The notes below the pieces were generated by a model. The model was not told where the DNA came from and searched no databases. It worked only from the letters and a program-made list of their open reading frames with translations. 40,983 bases of DNA, from NCBI GenBank assembly GCA_020853775.1, contig JADYYH010000041.1:1-40983 (forward strand). The letters are read 5' to 3'. Shown here in pieces: positions 23,678 to 31,177 of this stretch; position 1 is the first letter of the stretch; every line of letters begins with the position of its first letter. A program made the translations under genes and the position numbers. This DNA comes from Nitrospira sp. (GTDB taxonomy: Bacteria > Nitrospirota > Nitrospiria > Nitrospirales > Nitrospiraceae).

Positions 23678-24709
23678 TCAGCGAAGACCGACCTGCTCGA
23701 TCAGCGTGAGAGTGGGTTCGCGCAATTCAGCAAGTCTGGCCAGAGGAACGAGTGCCGCGCGGAAGCTGTGTCGGTCGACGAGAGCCGGATCGGCTTTCAC
23801 GTCCGGATGCAGCGGATATTCCTTATCCAAGTCTGCGAAGAGTTTTTGGCCGGCCTGAGCCACGAGAAATTCGATGAGCAATTTGGCGCTGTCGACGTGT
23901 TTCGAGGCTCGGGTGACTCCAATGCCGGTTACGTTCATGATGGCTCCCATGCCGCCTTCCTGCTGATCGGTCATGATCGCGGCGATGGGCGCTGTCGGCT
24001 GTGCTGCCAGATGACGATAAATATAGTAGTGATTGACGATCCCTGCCGCGACCTGGCCCTTTGCAACCGCTTCCACAATTTGTGAACTTTTCTGGTAGAC
24101 CTGTGACCCCGCATTGGCCTTCAGCCCTTGGAGGAATTGTTTGGTGCGTTCGTCGCCGAAGGTCGTCTTAATGACCGACACGCCGGCTTGAAGGTACTCG
24201 CTGCCGGAATTCGGGATGGCGATTTTGTCCTTCCATTGCGGCTGGCCCAGGTCGAGGAGCGACTTGATTTGCTCGGGTTTCACCAAATTCCTGTTGTACA
24301 CGACAATCCAGAATCGGCCGGAAAGCCCGATCCAGCTATTGTCCGACGCGCGGAATTGAGACGGGATGGCCCGGTCGACTTCTCGCATATTCATGGGACG
24401 AAGGAGTTTGAGCTCTCTCGCATGTTCGAGGCTTCCGGCATCATTGGTCAGGAAGACATCGGCAGGGGTATGGTCCCCCTCTGCCTGCAACCGGTTGACC
24501 AACTCGGTGGTGCCTGAAGACAGGAGTTCGATCTGAATACCGCTTTTGGCTTGGAATTCATCTAGCACCGGTTTGATCAACCGCTCGGCGCGACCTGAAT
24601 AGACGACGAGTTTATCGGCCGCGTCCACAGACTGGACGGGCCATGAAGCCAGGATCAGCGCCGAGAGGGCCAGCGTCAGGGCGTACAGGATGCGAGGGAA
24701 TCGAGCCAT
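23678..24709 (-). CDS. fbpA: periplasmic ferric-iron-binding protein
   Basis: The 343-residue protein has a signal peptide (about 1-31, ending VDA) and then the FbpA/FutA fold: DKLVVYSGRAERLIKPVLDEF at the N-terminus, and GIVNHYYIYRH, in which the adjacent tyrosines are the expected iron ligands. The start at 24709 has GGAGG eight bases upstream; an ATG nine codons earlier is out of range of that site. It is the first gene after a Fur-box promoter, directly downstream of fur, and feeds the double permease and ATPase encoded behind it. Confidence 0.9.
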   Translation of the reverse strand: MARFPRILYALTLALSALILASWPVQSVDAADKLVVYSGRAERLIKPVLDEFQAKSGIQIELLSSGTTELVNRLQAEGDHTPADVFLTNDAGSLEHARELKLLRPMNMREVDRAIPSQFRASDNSWIGLSGRFWIVVYNRNLVKPEQIKSLLDLGQPQWKDKIAIPNSGSEYLQAGVSVIKTTFGDERTKQFLQGLKANAGSQVYQKSSQIVEAVAKGQVAAGIVNHYYIYRHLAAQPTAPIAAIMTDQQEGGMGAIMNVTGIGVTRASKHVDSAKLLIEFLVAQAGQKLFADLDKEYPLHPDVKADPALVDRHSFRAALVPLARLAELREPTLTLIEQVGLR

Positions 24710-24754
24710 GCGGCGTGCCTCCACGTGTGGGGACACCCCGAGGGCGTCCTAGTT

Positions 24755-24806
24755 GAAATTGATAAGCCGTCTCAAGATGATACCGGATACGACGGGAATC
24801 CGTCAA
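24755..24806 (-). promoter_or_regulatory. Fur-box promoter of the ferric-iron transporter operon
   Basis: On the minus strand: TTGACG (24806-24801), an 18-base spacer, TATCAT (24782-24777), then a Fur-like 19-mer at 24773-24755 that matches the consensus at 13 of 19 positions (plus strand GAAATTGATAAGCCGTCTC). The -35 overlaps the stop codon of fur. The box covers the expected transcription start. Confidence 0.63.
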
Positions 24807-25234
24807 TGGCGGCAGCGCGCGCAGAGGCCGTACAGTTCTAATCGATGGGTTTGAATGACAAAGCCATTCTTGGTGGCGACTTCTTCCTGCAAGCGTTCGA
24901 TTTCGCAGTTCTCGAACTCGACAATGGTGCCGCAACCCGTGCAGATCAAATGGTCATGGTGGCCTTTGTGGGAAATGTTATCGTATTGCGTTTGGGTACC
25001 GAAGTGTCGAGCTTGGGCAATTCCCGCCTCGCAAAACAGGTTCAGCGTGCGATAGATGGTGGCGAGTCCAAGATGGGGATCTTTCTTCGCGAGTTGATGG
25101 TACATGGTTTCAGCCGTCACGTGTTCCTGTCGCAGGAACGCCGTCAGGATCAGTTCGCGTTGGCGCGTCAGCTTCAACTGATGCTTGGCCAGATGCTGGC
25201 GAAGCACATCCATCTCTTTAAGAGTCTTGCTCAT
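24803..25234 (-). CDS. fur: ferric uptake regulator Fur
   Basis: The 143-residue protein has an N-terminal winged helix (LKLTRQRELILTAFL, then GLATIYRTLNLF) and a metal-binding C-terminal domain with HKGHHDHLICTGCG and a final CARC, the two CxxC pairs of structural zinc plus the regulatory histidines. Zur and PerR share this fold, but the next gene downstream is an iron-uptake operon with a Fur-like box, which favours Fur. The three Fur-like boxes in the window are candidate targets. I see no clear box before fur itself. Confidence 0.88.
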   Translation of the reverse strand: MSKTLKEMDVLRQHLAKHQLKLTRQRELILTAFLRQEHVTAETMYHQLAKKDPHLGLATIYRTLNLFCEAGIAQARHFGTQTQYDNISHKGHHDHLICTGCGTIVEFENCEIERLQEEVATKNGFVIQTHRLELYGLCARCRH

Positions 25235-25318
25235 GGTGCGTGACTGGCGTCAAAGACGCTCATTAAAGACGAAAGTGGCTCGATGGGTCAAGAGGCTTTG
25301 TAGAGGAAACCATCTCGA

Positions 25319-25348
25319 TTGACGAATCGGAAGCGGCCTGTTTATAGT
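25319..25348 (+). promoter_or_regulatory. sigma-70-type promoter of the Panacea-like gene
   Basis: TTGACG (25319-25324), an 18-base spacer and TATAGT (25343-25348) each match the consensus at five of six positions. The expected start is near 25355, and a GAGGAGG ribosome site lies at 25370-25376, seven bases before the TTG start codon. This supports the unusual start. Confidence 0.55.
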
Positions 25349-25382
25349 CCCCCGTTACCGCCACTTGTGAGGAGGCGAGACC

Positions 25383-25946
25383 TTGCGAAAGTCCCACGAA
25401 ATGACCGTTGATCGGGCCCTCCTGCTCTATGTGCTTTCGCTCGCCGAGCCCTATGGGCTATTGAGCGACGTGAAGCTCCAACAGCTGTGCTTTCTCTGTG
25501 AGCTGCAGATGTTCGGAAAGGGCCTGAAGGGGTTGCATTTTGAATTCGTCCGGTTTGCGTATGGGGCCTTCAGTCGGGATCTGGACAATGACCTGACTTC
25601 TCTCCGGCGCAAGGAACGGGTCGAAAACTTCAGTCCGTCTGATCAGGTTCGTGATGAGACCCTTCCGCTCCTGATGAAGGGGATTGATGGAAATGAGACG
25701 AATGAAAAAGTCCGAGACATTCTGCAAGCCGTCATTGCCACGTATGGGCCGCAGGACGTCACCGCCATTATGCAATCCGTCGAATCTGTGGAATTGAGTA
25801 CGCCGCCGCAGCCCGAGTTCAAAATTCCCATCCGCGATATCGTGTTTCACACCACGCTCCTGGTGCCTTCGCGTATCGACGCGTCAGCTGAATTTCTATT
25901 GTCTGCCAGTCATCTGACGAAACTCAATGCCTCGATGGGGTACTGA
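25383..25946 (+). CDS. Panacea/SocA-like protein, orphan
   Basis: The 187-residue protein begins with MTVDRALLLYVLSLAEPYG, then VKLQQLCFLCELQMFGKGLK and FVRFAYGAFSRDLDNDLTSL. This is the K-LQ-L-F followed by YGxFS layout of the Panacea (SocA/DUF4065-type) domain, known from antitoxins and phage-linked proteins. The C-terminal 80 residues are not recognised. The TTG at 25383 is chosen because GAGGAGG lies seven bases upstream; the first ATG (25401) is too far from it. No toxin-like partner is adjacent: fur lies upstream on the other strand and the next gene is convergent. Assignment by eye only. Confidence 0.55.
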   Translation: MRKSHEMTVDRALLLYVLSLAEPYGLLSDVKLQQLCFLCELQMFGKGLKGLHFEFVRFAYGAFSRDLDNDLTSLRRKERVENFSPSDQVRDETLPLLMKGIDGNETNEKVRDILQAVIATYGPQDVTAIMQSVESVELSTPPQPEFKIPIRDIVFHTTLLVPSRIDASAEFLLSASHLTKLNASMGY

Positions 25947-26077
25947 CCAGGATGTCACTGGCTCACTAATGGAACTTTTCTTATCGAGCAGGCATGAGGC
26001 AGGCAGTCTCTACCTCGAAGGAGTGCGGAAGTCCCCGCTCATGTCTTGATAACGAGCGCAGCTGGAACTGGTCTGTC

Positions 26078-26464
26078 CTAGTGGCGTCGGGGAAGGGCGA
26101 GGGCCGACTGGATCGTATGCAACATGACCCCCGTCTCGATCGGCTCCAGCAAACAATACTCGATGTGTAGTTCGCGGACCACACGCTGAAACTTCTCCCC
26201 CTCCAGGGCAGGCTCCTGCAGCGCGGCTGTGACCACGATCCGGGCGCTTGGAAAGGCCTTTCGGAGGTCGATCAGCTCTTCAGGCCCCTGGTCATCGTCG
26301 GCGACCAGGCGGGCAATTACCAGATCCAGCTTCGATGTGGGAAGTTGAGCGGAGGCATTGTGTAGCGTGGCACTATACTGGATGAAGTGCTCCATTCCAG
26401 GCAGGGCCAGCTTGATGAGCCGTTTCAAATTCGAGTCGGCATTGATAATCAGGATATTGGCCAT
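26078..26464 (-). CDS. receiver-like protein without phosphoacceptor
   Basis: The 128-residue protein begins MANILIINADSNLKRLIKLA and shows the beta-alpha repeats of a response-regulator receiver domain (DLVIARLVADDD, ARIVVTAAL, then YCLLEPIE for the Lys-Pro strand). The phosphoacceptor strand reads DLVIARL where DLVILDL is expected, and the usual Lys is replaced near LLEP, so it cannot work as a normal phosphorylated receiver. The ATG at 26464 starts the domain directly and has GGGGGA upstream. It follows the NarL-type regulator on the same strand after a gap of 134 bases. Confidence 0.65.
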   Translation of the reverse strand: MANILIINADSNLKRLIKLALPGMEHFIQYSATLHNASAQLPTSKLDLVIARLVADDDQGPEELIDLRKAFPSARIVVTAALQEPALEGEKFQRVVRELHIEYCLLEPIETGVMLHTIQSALALPRRH

Positions 26465-26598
26465 AGTCCCCCGACGCGAAGTGATGATGGCCAACGATTG
26501 ATCACCGTGCGACAGCTCGAAAAATCTTCGCAGATGTCTGCCCGTTGTAGTGGAGGTGGTGTCGTGAAAGTGCGCCTCCTCTCGATAACGTAGCGGCG

Positions 26599-27303
26599 TC
26601 AAACCAGCTGCTGATCCAGGGCATACCGAATCAACTCTGCGGTCGTTCTCATTCCCAGTTTCGTGAGCAGCCGGGCACGGTAGGTGCTCACGGTTTTAAT
26701 GCTCAAGTTGAGGTGTTCAGCGATTTCCGTCAGCCGCCGACCTTGGGCAATCCACTGGAGCACTTCGATCTCCCGGTCTGAGAGAACCGCGGGGAGGTTG
26801 TGGGCGCTCGAGGTGTCACGGTTCGCAATCGTGTCTGTGAGCTGTTCCGATGGTGGTGGTGGGAAATAGTTGCCGCCTTGCAGAATTCGGGAGACGGCTG
26901 CGCGAAGCTGTTGCGGACCGGTGTCTTTGGTCAGGTACCCCAGCGCACCTGCGCGAATAGCCCGAGCGGCATAATGTTGCTCCGCGTAAATACTCACAAT
27001 CAGAATCGGCAAATTGGGTTGGAGAGCTTTCAGAATGCGCAAGACTTCCAGGCCAGGCATGTCTGGTAAATTCAGGTCGAGGACTACGAGGTCCCATGCC
27101 CCGGTCCGAATTTGATCAATCGCACTCTGAGCCGAGGCAGTTTCGGTGATGTGAGGCGTTAATCCATCTTCCGTGAGGAAATCCTGCAAGAATTCTTTGA
27201 GGCCGCGCCGAAGGAGGGCATGGTCGTCGGCGAGCAGGACATTGAGGTCGGTTTTGACAACGGGCATCGTGTCCAATGCATTCACGGTAGTAACGTCTCC
27301 CAT
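26599..27303 (-). CDS. NarL/LuxR-type response regulator
   Basis: The protein has a receiver domain (NVLLADDHALLRRGLKEFL at the start, phosphoacceptor in WDLVVLDLNLPDMPG, Lys in YLTKDTG), a proline-rich linker, and a C-terminal LuxR helix-turn-helix (LSDREIEVLQWIAQGRRLTE, then LSIKTVSTYRARLLTKLGM). The start is uncertain: the ATG at 27303 gives 234 residues, an ATG at 27267 starts 12 residues before the domain, and the frame is open to 27474 with a Cys/Arg-rich extension that looks non-coding. No kinase is adjacent; the nearest is at 31178-32710, which has its own regulator. Confidence 0.85.
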   Translation of the reverse strand: MGDVTTVNALDTMPVVKTDLNVLLADDHALLRRGLKEFLQDFLTEDGLTPHITETASAQSAIDQIRTGAWDLVVLDLNLPDMPGLEVLRILKALQPNLPILIVSIYAEQHYAARAIRAGALGYLTKDTGPQQLRAAVSRILQGGNYFPPPPSEQLTDTIANRDTSSAHNLPAVLSDREIEVLQWIAQGRRLTEIAEHLNLSIKTVSTYRARLLTKLGMRTTAELIRYALDQQLV

Positions 27304-27589
27304 GGAGCGTGGCTGAAGCACGGTGAGCCACTGTGTGGAGGGGCAGTCAGATCGTCGAGCGCCTGCATATTCAGAGCAAGCCGCCGATTTGCCTGTGTCC
27401 GCTCGAAAACCAGAGACATTACCGTGTCTGTGCTCCTTCATGACGTCTAGTCGCGGAATAGCTCCAGCAGACATCGACCGCCCCGGCCAGGTATGGTGTG
27501 AATTCCCTTCTCGGCACGTTCTATGTCAGACGCCTTTCCTTCGAGTCCTTGGTTACCATGCTGAGCCGACTGATGCTCCAGAACAGGGC

Positions 27590-27614
27590 AAAAAGGGGAA
27601 ATATCCCTATTTTT
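27590..27614 (-). terminator. A/T-flanked hairpin after the M32 carboxypeptidase gene
   Basis: On the minus strand AAAAATAGGG, a short loop, then CCCCTTTTT: the stem is followed by its own T-run, as in intrinsic terminators, and works in either direction. A second GC-only stem (AGGGCC/GGCCCT, 27662-27680) lies between it and the carboxypeptidase stop. The rest of 27304-27754 holds no gene that I can support. Confidence 0.55.
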
Positions 27615-27754
27615 AAGTAGGTTAGAAATACCACGTCGGCAAAATGGCGCGCCAGAGCTGAAGGGCCCTGTTGTGGCCCTAGATAATGTTCCTGTTTCGG
27701 AATGCTTGTATAAGCAGGCGTGACCCGGGGGGAGGAGTGTGCCAGTCGAAAAAG

Positions 27755-29275
27755 TTAGAGCCGGTACAGATCTCCGTATTTCGCCTCGAGATATCGTAAG
27801 AACGGCTCCGGGCTTACGCCGTTACCGGTGACACGTCGTGCTAAATGGTCCGGCGTAAACATCCGTCCCCACCGGTGAATCTTTTGTTCCAGCCAGTGCC
27901 GAAGGGGAATCAACTGCCCGGCCGCGATGTGTGCCTCTAATTGCGGAATTTCCAGCTTCGCCTGTTCGAAAAATTGTACCGAGTACAGGTTGCCTAACGT
28001 ATAGGTGGGAAAGTAACCGAAGGCCCCCATCGACCAGTGCACGTCCTGAAGCACGCCGTCGGCATCTTGTGACGGGGTGATGCCCAGGTAGGCCTGCATC
28101 CTATCATTCCAGAGGCTCGGCAAGTCTTCCGGATGCGCCCGGCCCTCAATGAGAGCCTGCTCAATTTCCACGCGGAGCATGATATGCAGGTTGTAGGTGA
28201 GTTCATCAGCTTCCACGCGGATGAGCGAAGGGGTGATGCGATTGATGGCGGCATAGAACTGATCGAGGGACAGGCCGGCCAGTTGTTGAGGGAATGTGTG
28301 CTGCAACAGGGGGTAGAAGCATTGCCAGAATGCCCGCGACCGGCCCACACAGTTTTCCCAGAGACGCGATTGGCTCTCATGAAAGCCGAGTGAGACAGAC
28401 TCGCCGAGCGGCGATCCGTAATATCGGGGGTCCAATCCCTGATCGTACAACCCGTGACCGCCTTCATGAATGCAACTGAAGAGGCACGACGGCAGATCCT
28501 TCTCGAAGACCCGGGTCGTCACCCGCACATCCGTCGGGTGAAACGAGGTGGTAAACGGATGCGCCGAGAGATCGAGTCGGCCGCGCTCGAAATCGTATCC
28601 CATGGCGACCAGGACGAGCCGCCCGAACTCGAGCTGTTTCGTGTGATCGAAGGTGTGATGCAAGCAGCTGTCGTCGATGCTCACCGTGCTGGCCTGAATG
28701 CGCTTCAGGAGCGGAACCAGTCGGGCACGGAGTTGTGCGAAGAGCGGCGTGAGTTGGCCTACCGTGGCGTCGGGTTCATAGGTGTCCAGCAGCGCGTCAT
28801 AGGGTGAATCCTGGTACCCCAGATACTGCGCCTCTTCACGTTTGAGGCCGAGTACGGTTTTCAGCGAAGGCAGGAATTTCGCGAATCGACTTTCTGTCCG
28901 CGCAGCCACCCAGGCCTGTTGAGCCAACGAACATTCACGGCTCAGGCGGATGACAAAATCAGACGGAAGTTTTTTTGCACGCCGGAAGTCGCGCCAGACC
29001 TCTCGCAACAGCGAGCGCGATGGTTCATCCCAGGTGTCTGCCGCCTGTCCGGTCGTAGGATCGATCCACGCAGTCAATAAGGATTCAATGTGGGGCGACA
29101 CAAGTCGCTCATGCGCCAGACCTTCCAGGGTGGCGATTTGTTCGGCCCGGGCCGTCCCGCCGCCTGCCGGCATGTATGTTTCCTGATCCCAGGACAAGAC
29201 GGAAGCTGCGCTCTGAATACGCTTAATTTCCAGCAGTCGGCTGGTTAACGGTTCCAATGTCTTCAAGGTCTTCAC
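27755..29275 (-). CDS. M32 family carboxypeptidase (Taq type)
   Basis: The protein of about 506 residues has the M32 metal site HEGGH (270-274, in CIHEGGHGLYDQGLD), the downstream ESQSRLWEN motif supplying the glutamate ligand, and N-terminal AASVLSWDQETYMPAGG, all typical of Taq carboxypeptidase. It removes C-terminal amino acids in the cytoplasm. The GTG at 29275 is chosen: GGAG lies about 12 bases upstream and HEGGH then falls at the family's usual position. A longer frame to 29335 overlaps the divergent methyltransferase leader. The two genes are divergent, with 83 bases between them. Confidence 0.88.
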   Translation of the reverse strand: MKTLKTLEPLTSRLLEIKRIQSAASVLSWDQETYMPAGGGTARAEQIATLEGLAHERLVSPHIESLLTAWIDPTTGQAADTWDEPSRSLLREVWRDFRRAKKLPSDFVIRLSRECSLAQQAWVAARTESRFAKFLPSLKTVLGLKREEAQYLGYQDSPYDALLDTYEPDATVGQLTPLFAQLRARLVPLLKRIQASTVSIDDSCLHHTFDHTKQLEFGRLVLVAMGYDFERGRLDLSAHPFTTSFHPTDVRVTTRVFEKDLPSCLFSCIHEGGHGLYDQGLDPRYYGSPLGESVSLGFHESQSRLWENCVGRSRAFWQCFYPLLQHTFPQQLAGLSLDQFYAAINRITPSLIRVEADELTYNLHIMLRVEIEQALIEGRAHPEDLPSLWNDRMQAYLGITPSQDADGVLQDVHWSMGAFGYFPTYTLGNLYSVQFFEQAKLEIPQLEAHIAAGQLIPLRHWLEQKIHRWGRMFTPDHLARRVTGNGVSPEPFLRYLEAKYGDLYRL

Positions 29276-29358
29276 GTGTACGCTCTTTCTCCACGATGAC
29301 GTGGTATGATTCGCGGCCGGTGCGAATTGTCGCATAACTCTCTCCTGGAGTGAAACTC

Positions 29359-30009
29359 ATGGCCGATCTCGTGTCGCCGAATATCGATGCCTATGCTGCT
29401 GCCTGCTCCCTGCCGGAGACACCGGTTCGTCGGGCTCTCCGCGAGGAAACCGAACGCACTATGGAGTGCGCCCGAATGTTGGTGGGGCCGCTGGAAGGGG
29501 CGTTTCTGCATGTGATGACCAGACTTGTCCGAGCTGAGCGGGTTCTGGAAATCGGCATGTTCACGGGCTATAGCGCCCTTTGCTTTGCTGAAGCCTTGCC
29601 TGAGCAGGGGCGAGTGGTCACGTGCGAGGTGGATGAAGAATCTGCCGCGGTGGCGCGCCGATTCTTCGCGGAGTCGCCACATGGTCGTCAAATTGAGGTC
29701 CGCATGGGCCCGGCCCTGGAGACAATGGCAAAGTTGACAGGACCCTTCGATCTGATTTTTATCGATGCCGACAAGGTGAACTACGTGAAGTATTATCAGC
29801 GCGCCATGGAATTGCTGTCGCCGCGTGGGGTCATTCTGGTCGACAACGTGTTGTGGGGTGGAGATGTCCTCACCGATCCGCCGCCTGATGATCGGACGGC
29901 GGCAATCCAGGACCTCAACCGGATCGTGGCGGCTGATGGGCGTGTCACCGCCGTGTTAGCGACCATCCGGGACGGCATTTGGGTGATCACTCCCAACTCG
30001 TCGCGCTAG
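29359..30009 (+). CDS. SAM-dependent O-methyltransferase (CCoAOMT/COMT type)
   Basis: The 216-residue protein has the class I methyltransferase motif VLEIGMFTGYSALCFAEALP (from residue 62), the acidic motif ending in E-VDEESAAVARRFF, and FIDADKVNYVKYY (DADK at 136-139) with DNVLWGGDV, which carry the metal ligands of the caffeoyl-CoA/catechol O-methyltransferase family. It methylates a catechol-like hydroxyl; the substrate is unknown. The ATG at 29359 has GGAG eight bases upstream. An EamA transporter gene follows after 59 bases. Confidence 0.85.
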   Translation: MADLVSPNIDAYAAACSLPETPVRRALREETERTMECARMLVGPLEGAFLHVMTRLVRAERVLEIGMFTGYSALCFAEALPEQGRVVTCEVDEESAAVARRFFAESPHGRQIEVRMGPALETMAKLTGPFDLIFIDADKVNYVKYYQRAMELLSPRGVILVDNVLWGGDVLTDPPPDDRTAAIQDLNRIVAADGRVTAVLATIRDGIWVITPNSSR

Positions 30010-30068
30010 CCGTCGCTGGTCGCGAATGCTCAATCGGGTAGTCGGCGCAGTGTTCAGGAATTGACTGA

Positions 30069-30980
30069 ATGGAAAAACCCTCCGTACCCGCCGCGTATGC
30101 GGCGCTGACGATTTCGGCTTTGGTCTGGGGCGGGTCGATCGTCGGGCAAAAGCTGGCGCTCGGGGCTTTTTCGGCCGTGGAGACGTCGCTCATCCGCGGC
30201 CTCGGCGCGCTGGCGATTTTAATCCCGTTGTGGTGGTGGACTGAAGGGGGCCGGACAACGTTGACGGCCCGCGACCTCAAGGTGCTCTCCTTATTGGGAT
30301 TGGGCGTGCTCGGCAATCATTTGTTGACGTTGTTCGGTCTTCGTTATGTCGGGGCCTCCACTGCCGGCGTGCTGATCGGCGCCAGCCCGGCCATCACGGC
30401 GCTGTTGTCTTCCCTGTTGGTGCGCGATATTCCGTTCAATAAGGTCGCCGGCGGTTGTGCGGTCTCTTTTGCGGGAGTCGCACTCGTCTCAGGGATTGGA
30501 GGGGACGCCCCCATCGGCGATCATCCATGGCTGGGCGGGGCGCTGGTGTTGTCGGGGCTGGTGAGCTGGGCGTTGTATTCGATCGGCGGCCGTCAGGTCA
30601 TGAACCGGCTGTCTCCACTGACCGTCAATTGGACGACGCTGTTGCTCTCGCTGCTGTTGCAGATTCCTCTCCTTTGGAGCGACCAGAAAATGTTGGTGGC
30701 GGGTCCTAGTATCGTGCCGCTTTCTGGTTGGCTGGCTGTAGGGTATCTCATTGTGTTCGCCACGGCATTGGGCCAACAGGCATGGCTATATGGCGTGCAA
30801 GGGGTGGGCCCTTCCCGGGCAGGTGTGTTCGTGAATCTCATCCCCGTGTCGGCGTTGTTGCTCTCCGCCCTCATCCTGGGTGAAGCGATTGGGCCGCGGG
30901 AAATTGCAGGCATTGTGCTTATCCTCACCGGCGTATGGTTGGTCGGCCGACAAAGTGAGCCTCAACAGCGTCGTCGCTAG
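30069..30980 (+). CDS. EamA/DMT-family transporter
   Basis: The 303-residue protein has ten predicted helices in two five-helix EamA repeats. Examples of conserved stretches are ALVWGGSIVGQKLALG in helix 1 and LGEAIGPREIAGIVLILTGVWLV at the C-terminus. Such proteins export or import amino acids, sugars or other small metabolites across the inner membrane; the substrate cannot be inferred. AGGA precedes the ATG. It may be co-transcribed with the methyltransferase gene. Confidence 0.85.
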   Translation: MEKPSVPAAYAALTISALVWGGSIVGQKLALGAFSAVETSLIRGLGALAILIPLWWWTEGGRTTLTARDLKVLSLLGLGVLGNHLLTLFGLRYVGASTAGVLIGASPAITALLSSLLVRDIPFNKVAGGCAVSFAGVALVSGIGGDAPIGDHPWLGGALVLSGLVSWALYSIGGRQVMNRLSPLTVNWTTLLLSLLLQIPLLWSDQKMLVAGPSIVPLSGWLAVGYLIVFATALGQQAWLYGVQGVGPSRAGVFVNLIPVSALLLSALILGEAIGPREIAGIVLILTGVWLVGRQSEPQQRRR

Positions 30981-31177
30981 ATCGCGGACTCGCGTATTGG
31001 TTGCCTCGATCCAGCTGTTCTCTCTACGCGCGCGTTTCTCTCCGGCTATCGCGTGCATTCGCGCTCTGTAGTATGATTGCCCGCAGCCTGACCCCTCCAC
31101 CAGTGCTGGAACGTTGGCCGCCGAGTGGACCACTCTCCTCTCAGGGCCTGCTGGGACGGGGCCGCACGAGAAGCCAC

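Noticed and set aside
26465-26602. 46-residue N-terminal extension of the receiver-like protein
   Set aside because: The receiver fold starts exactly at the ATG at 26464, which has a ribosome site; the extension is Arg/Thr-rich and unstructured.
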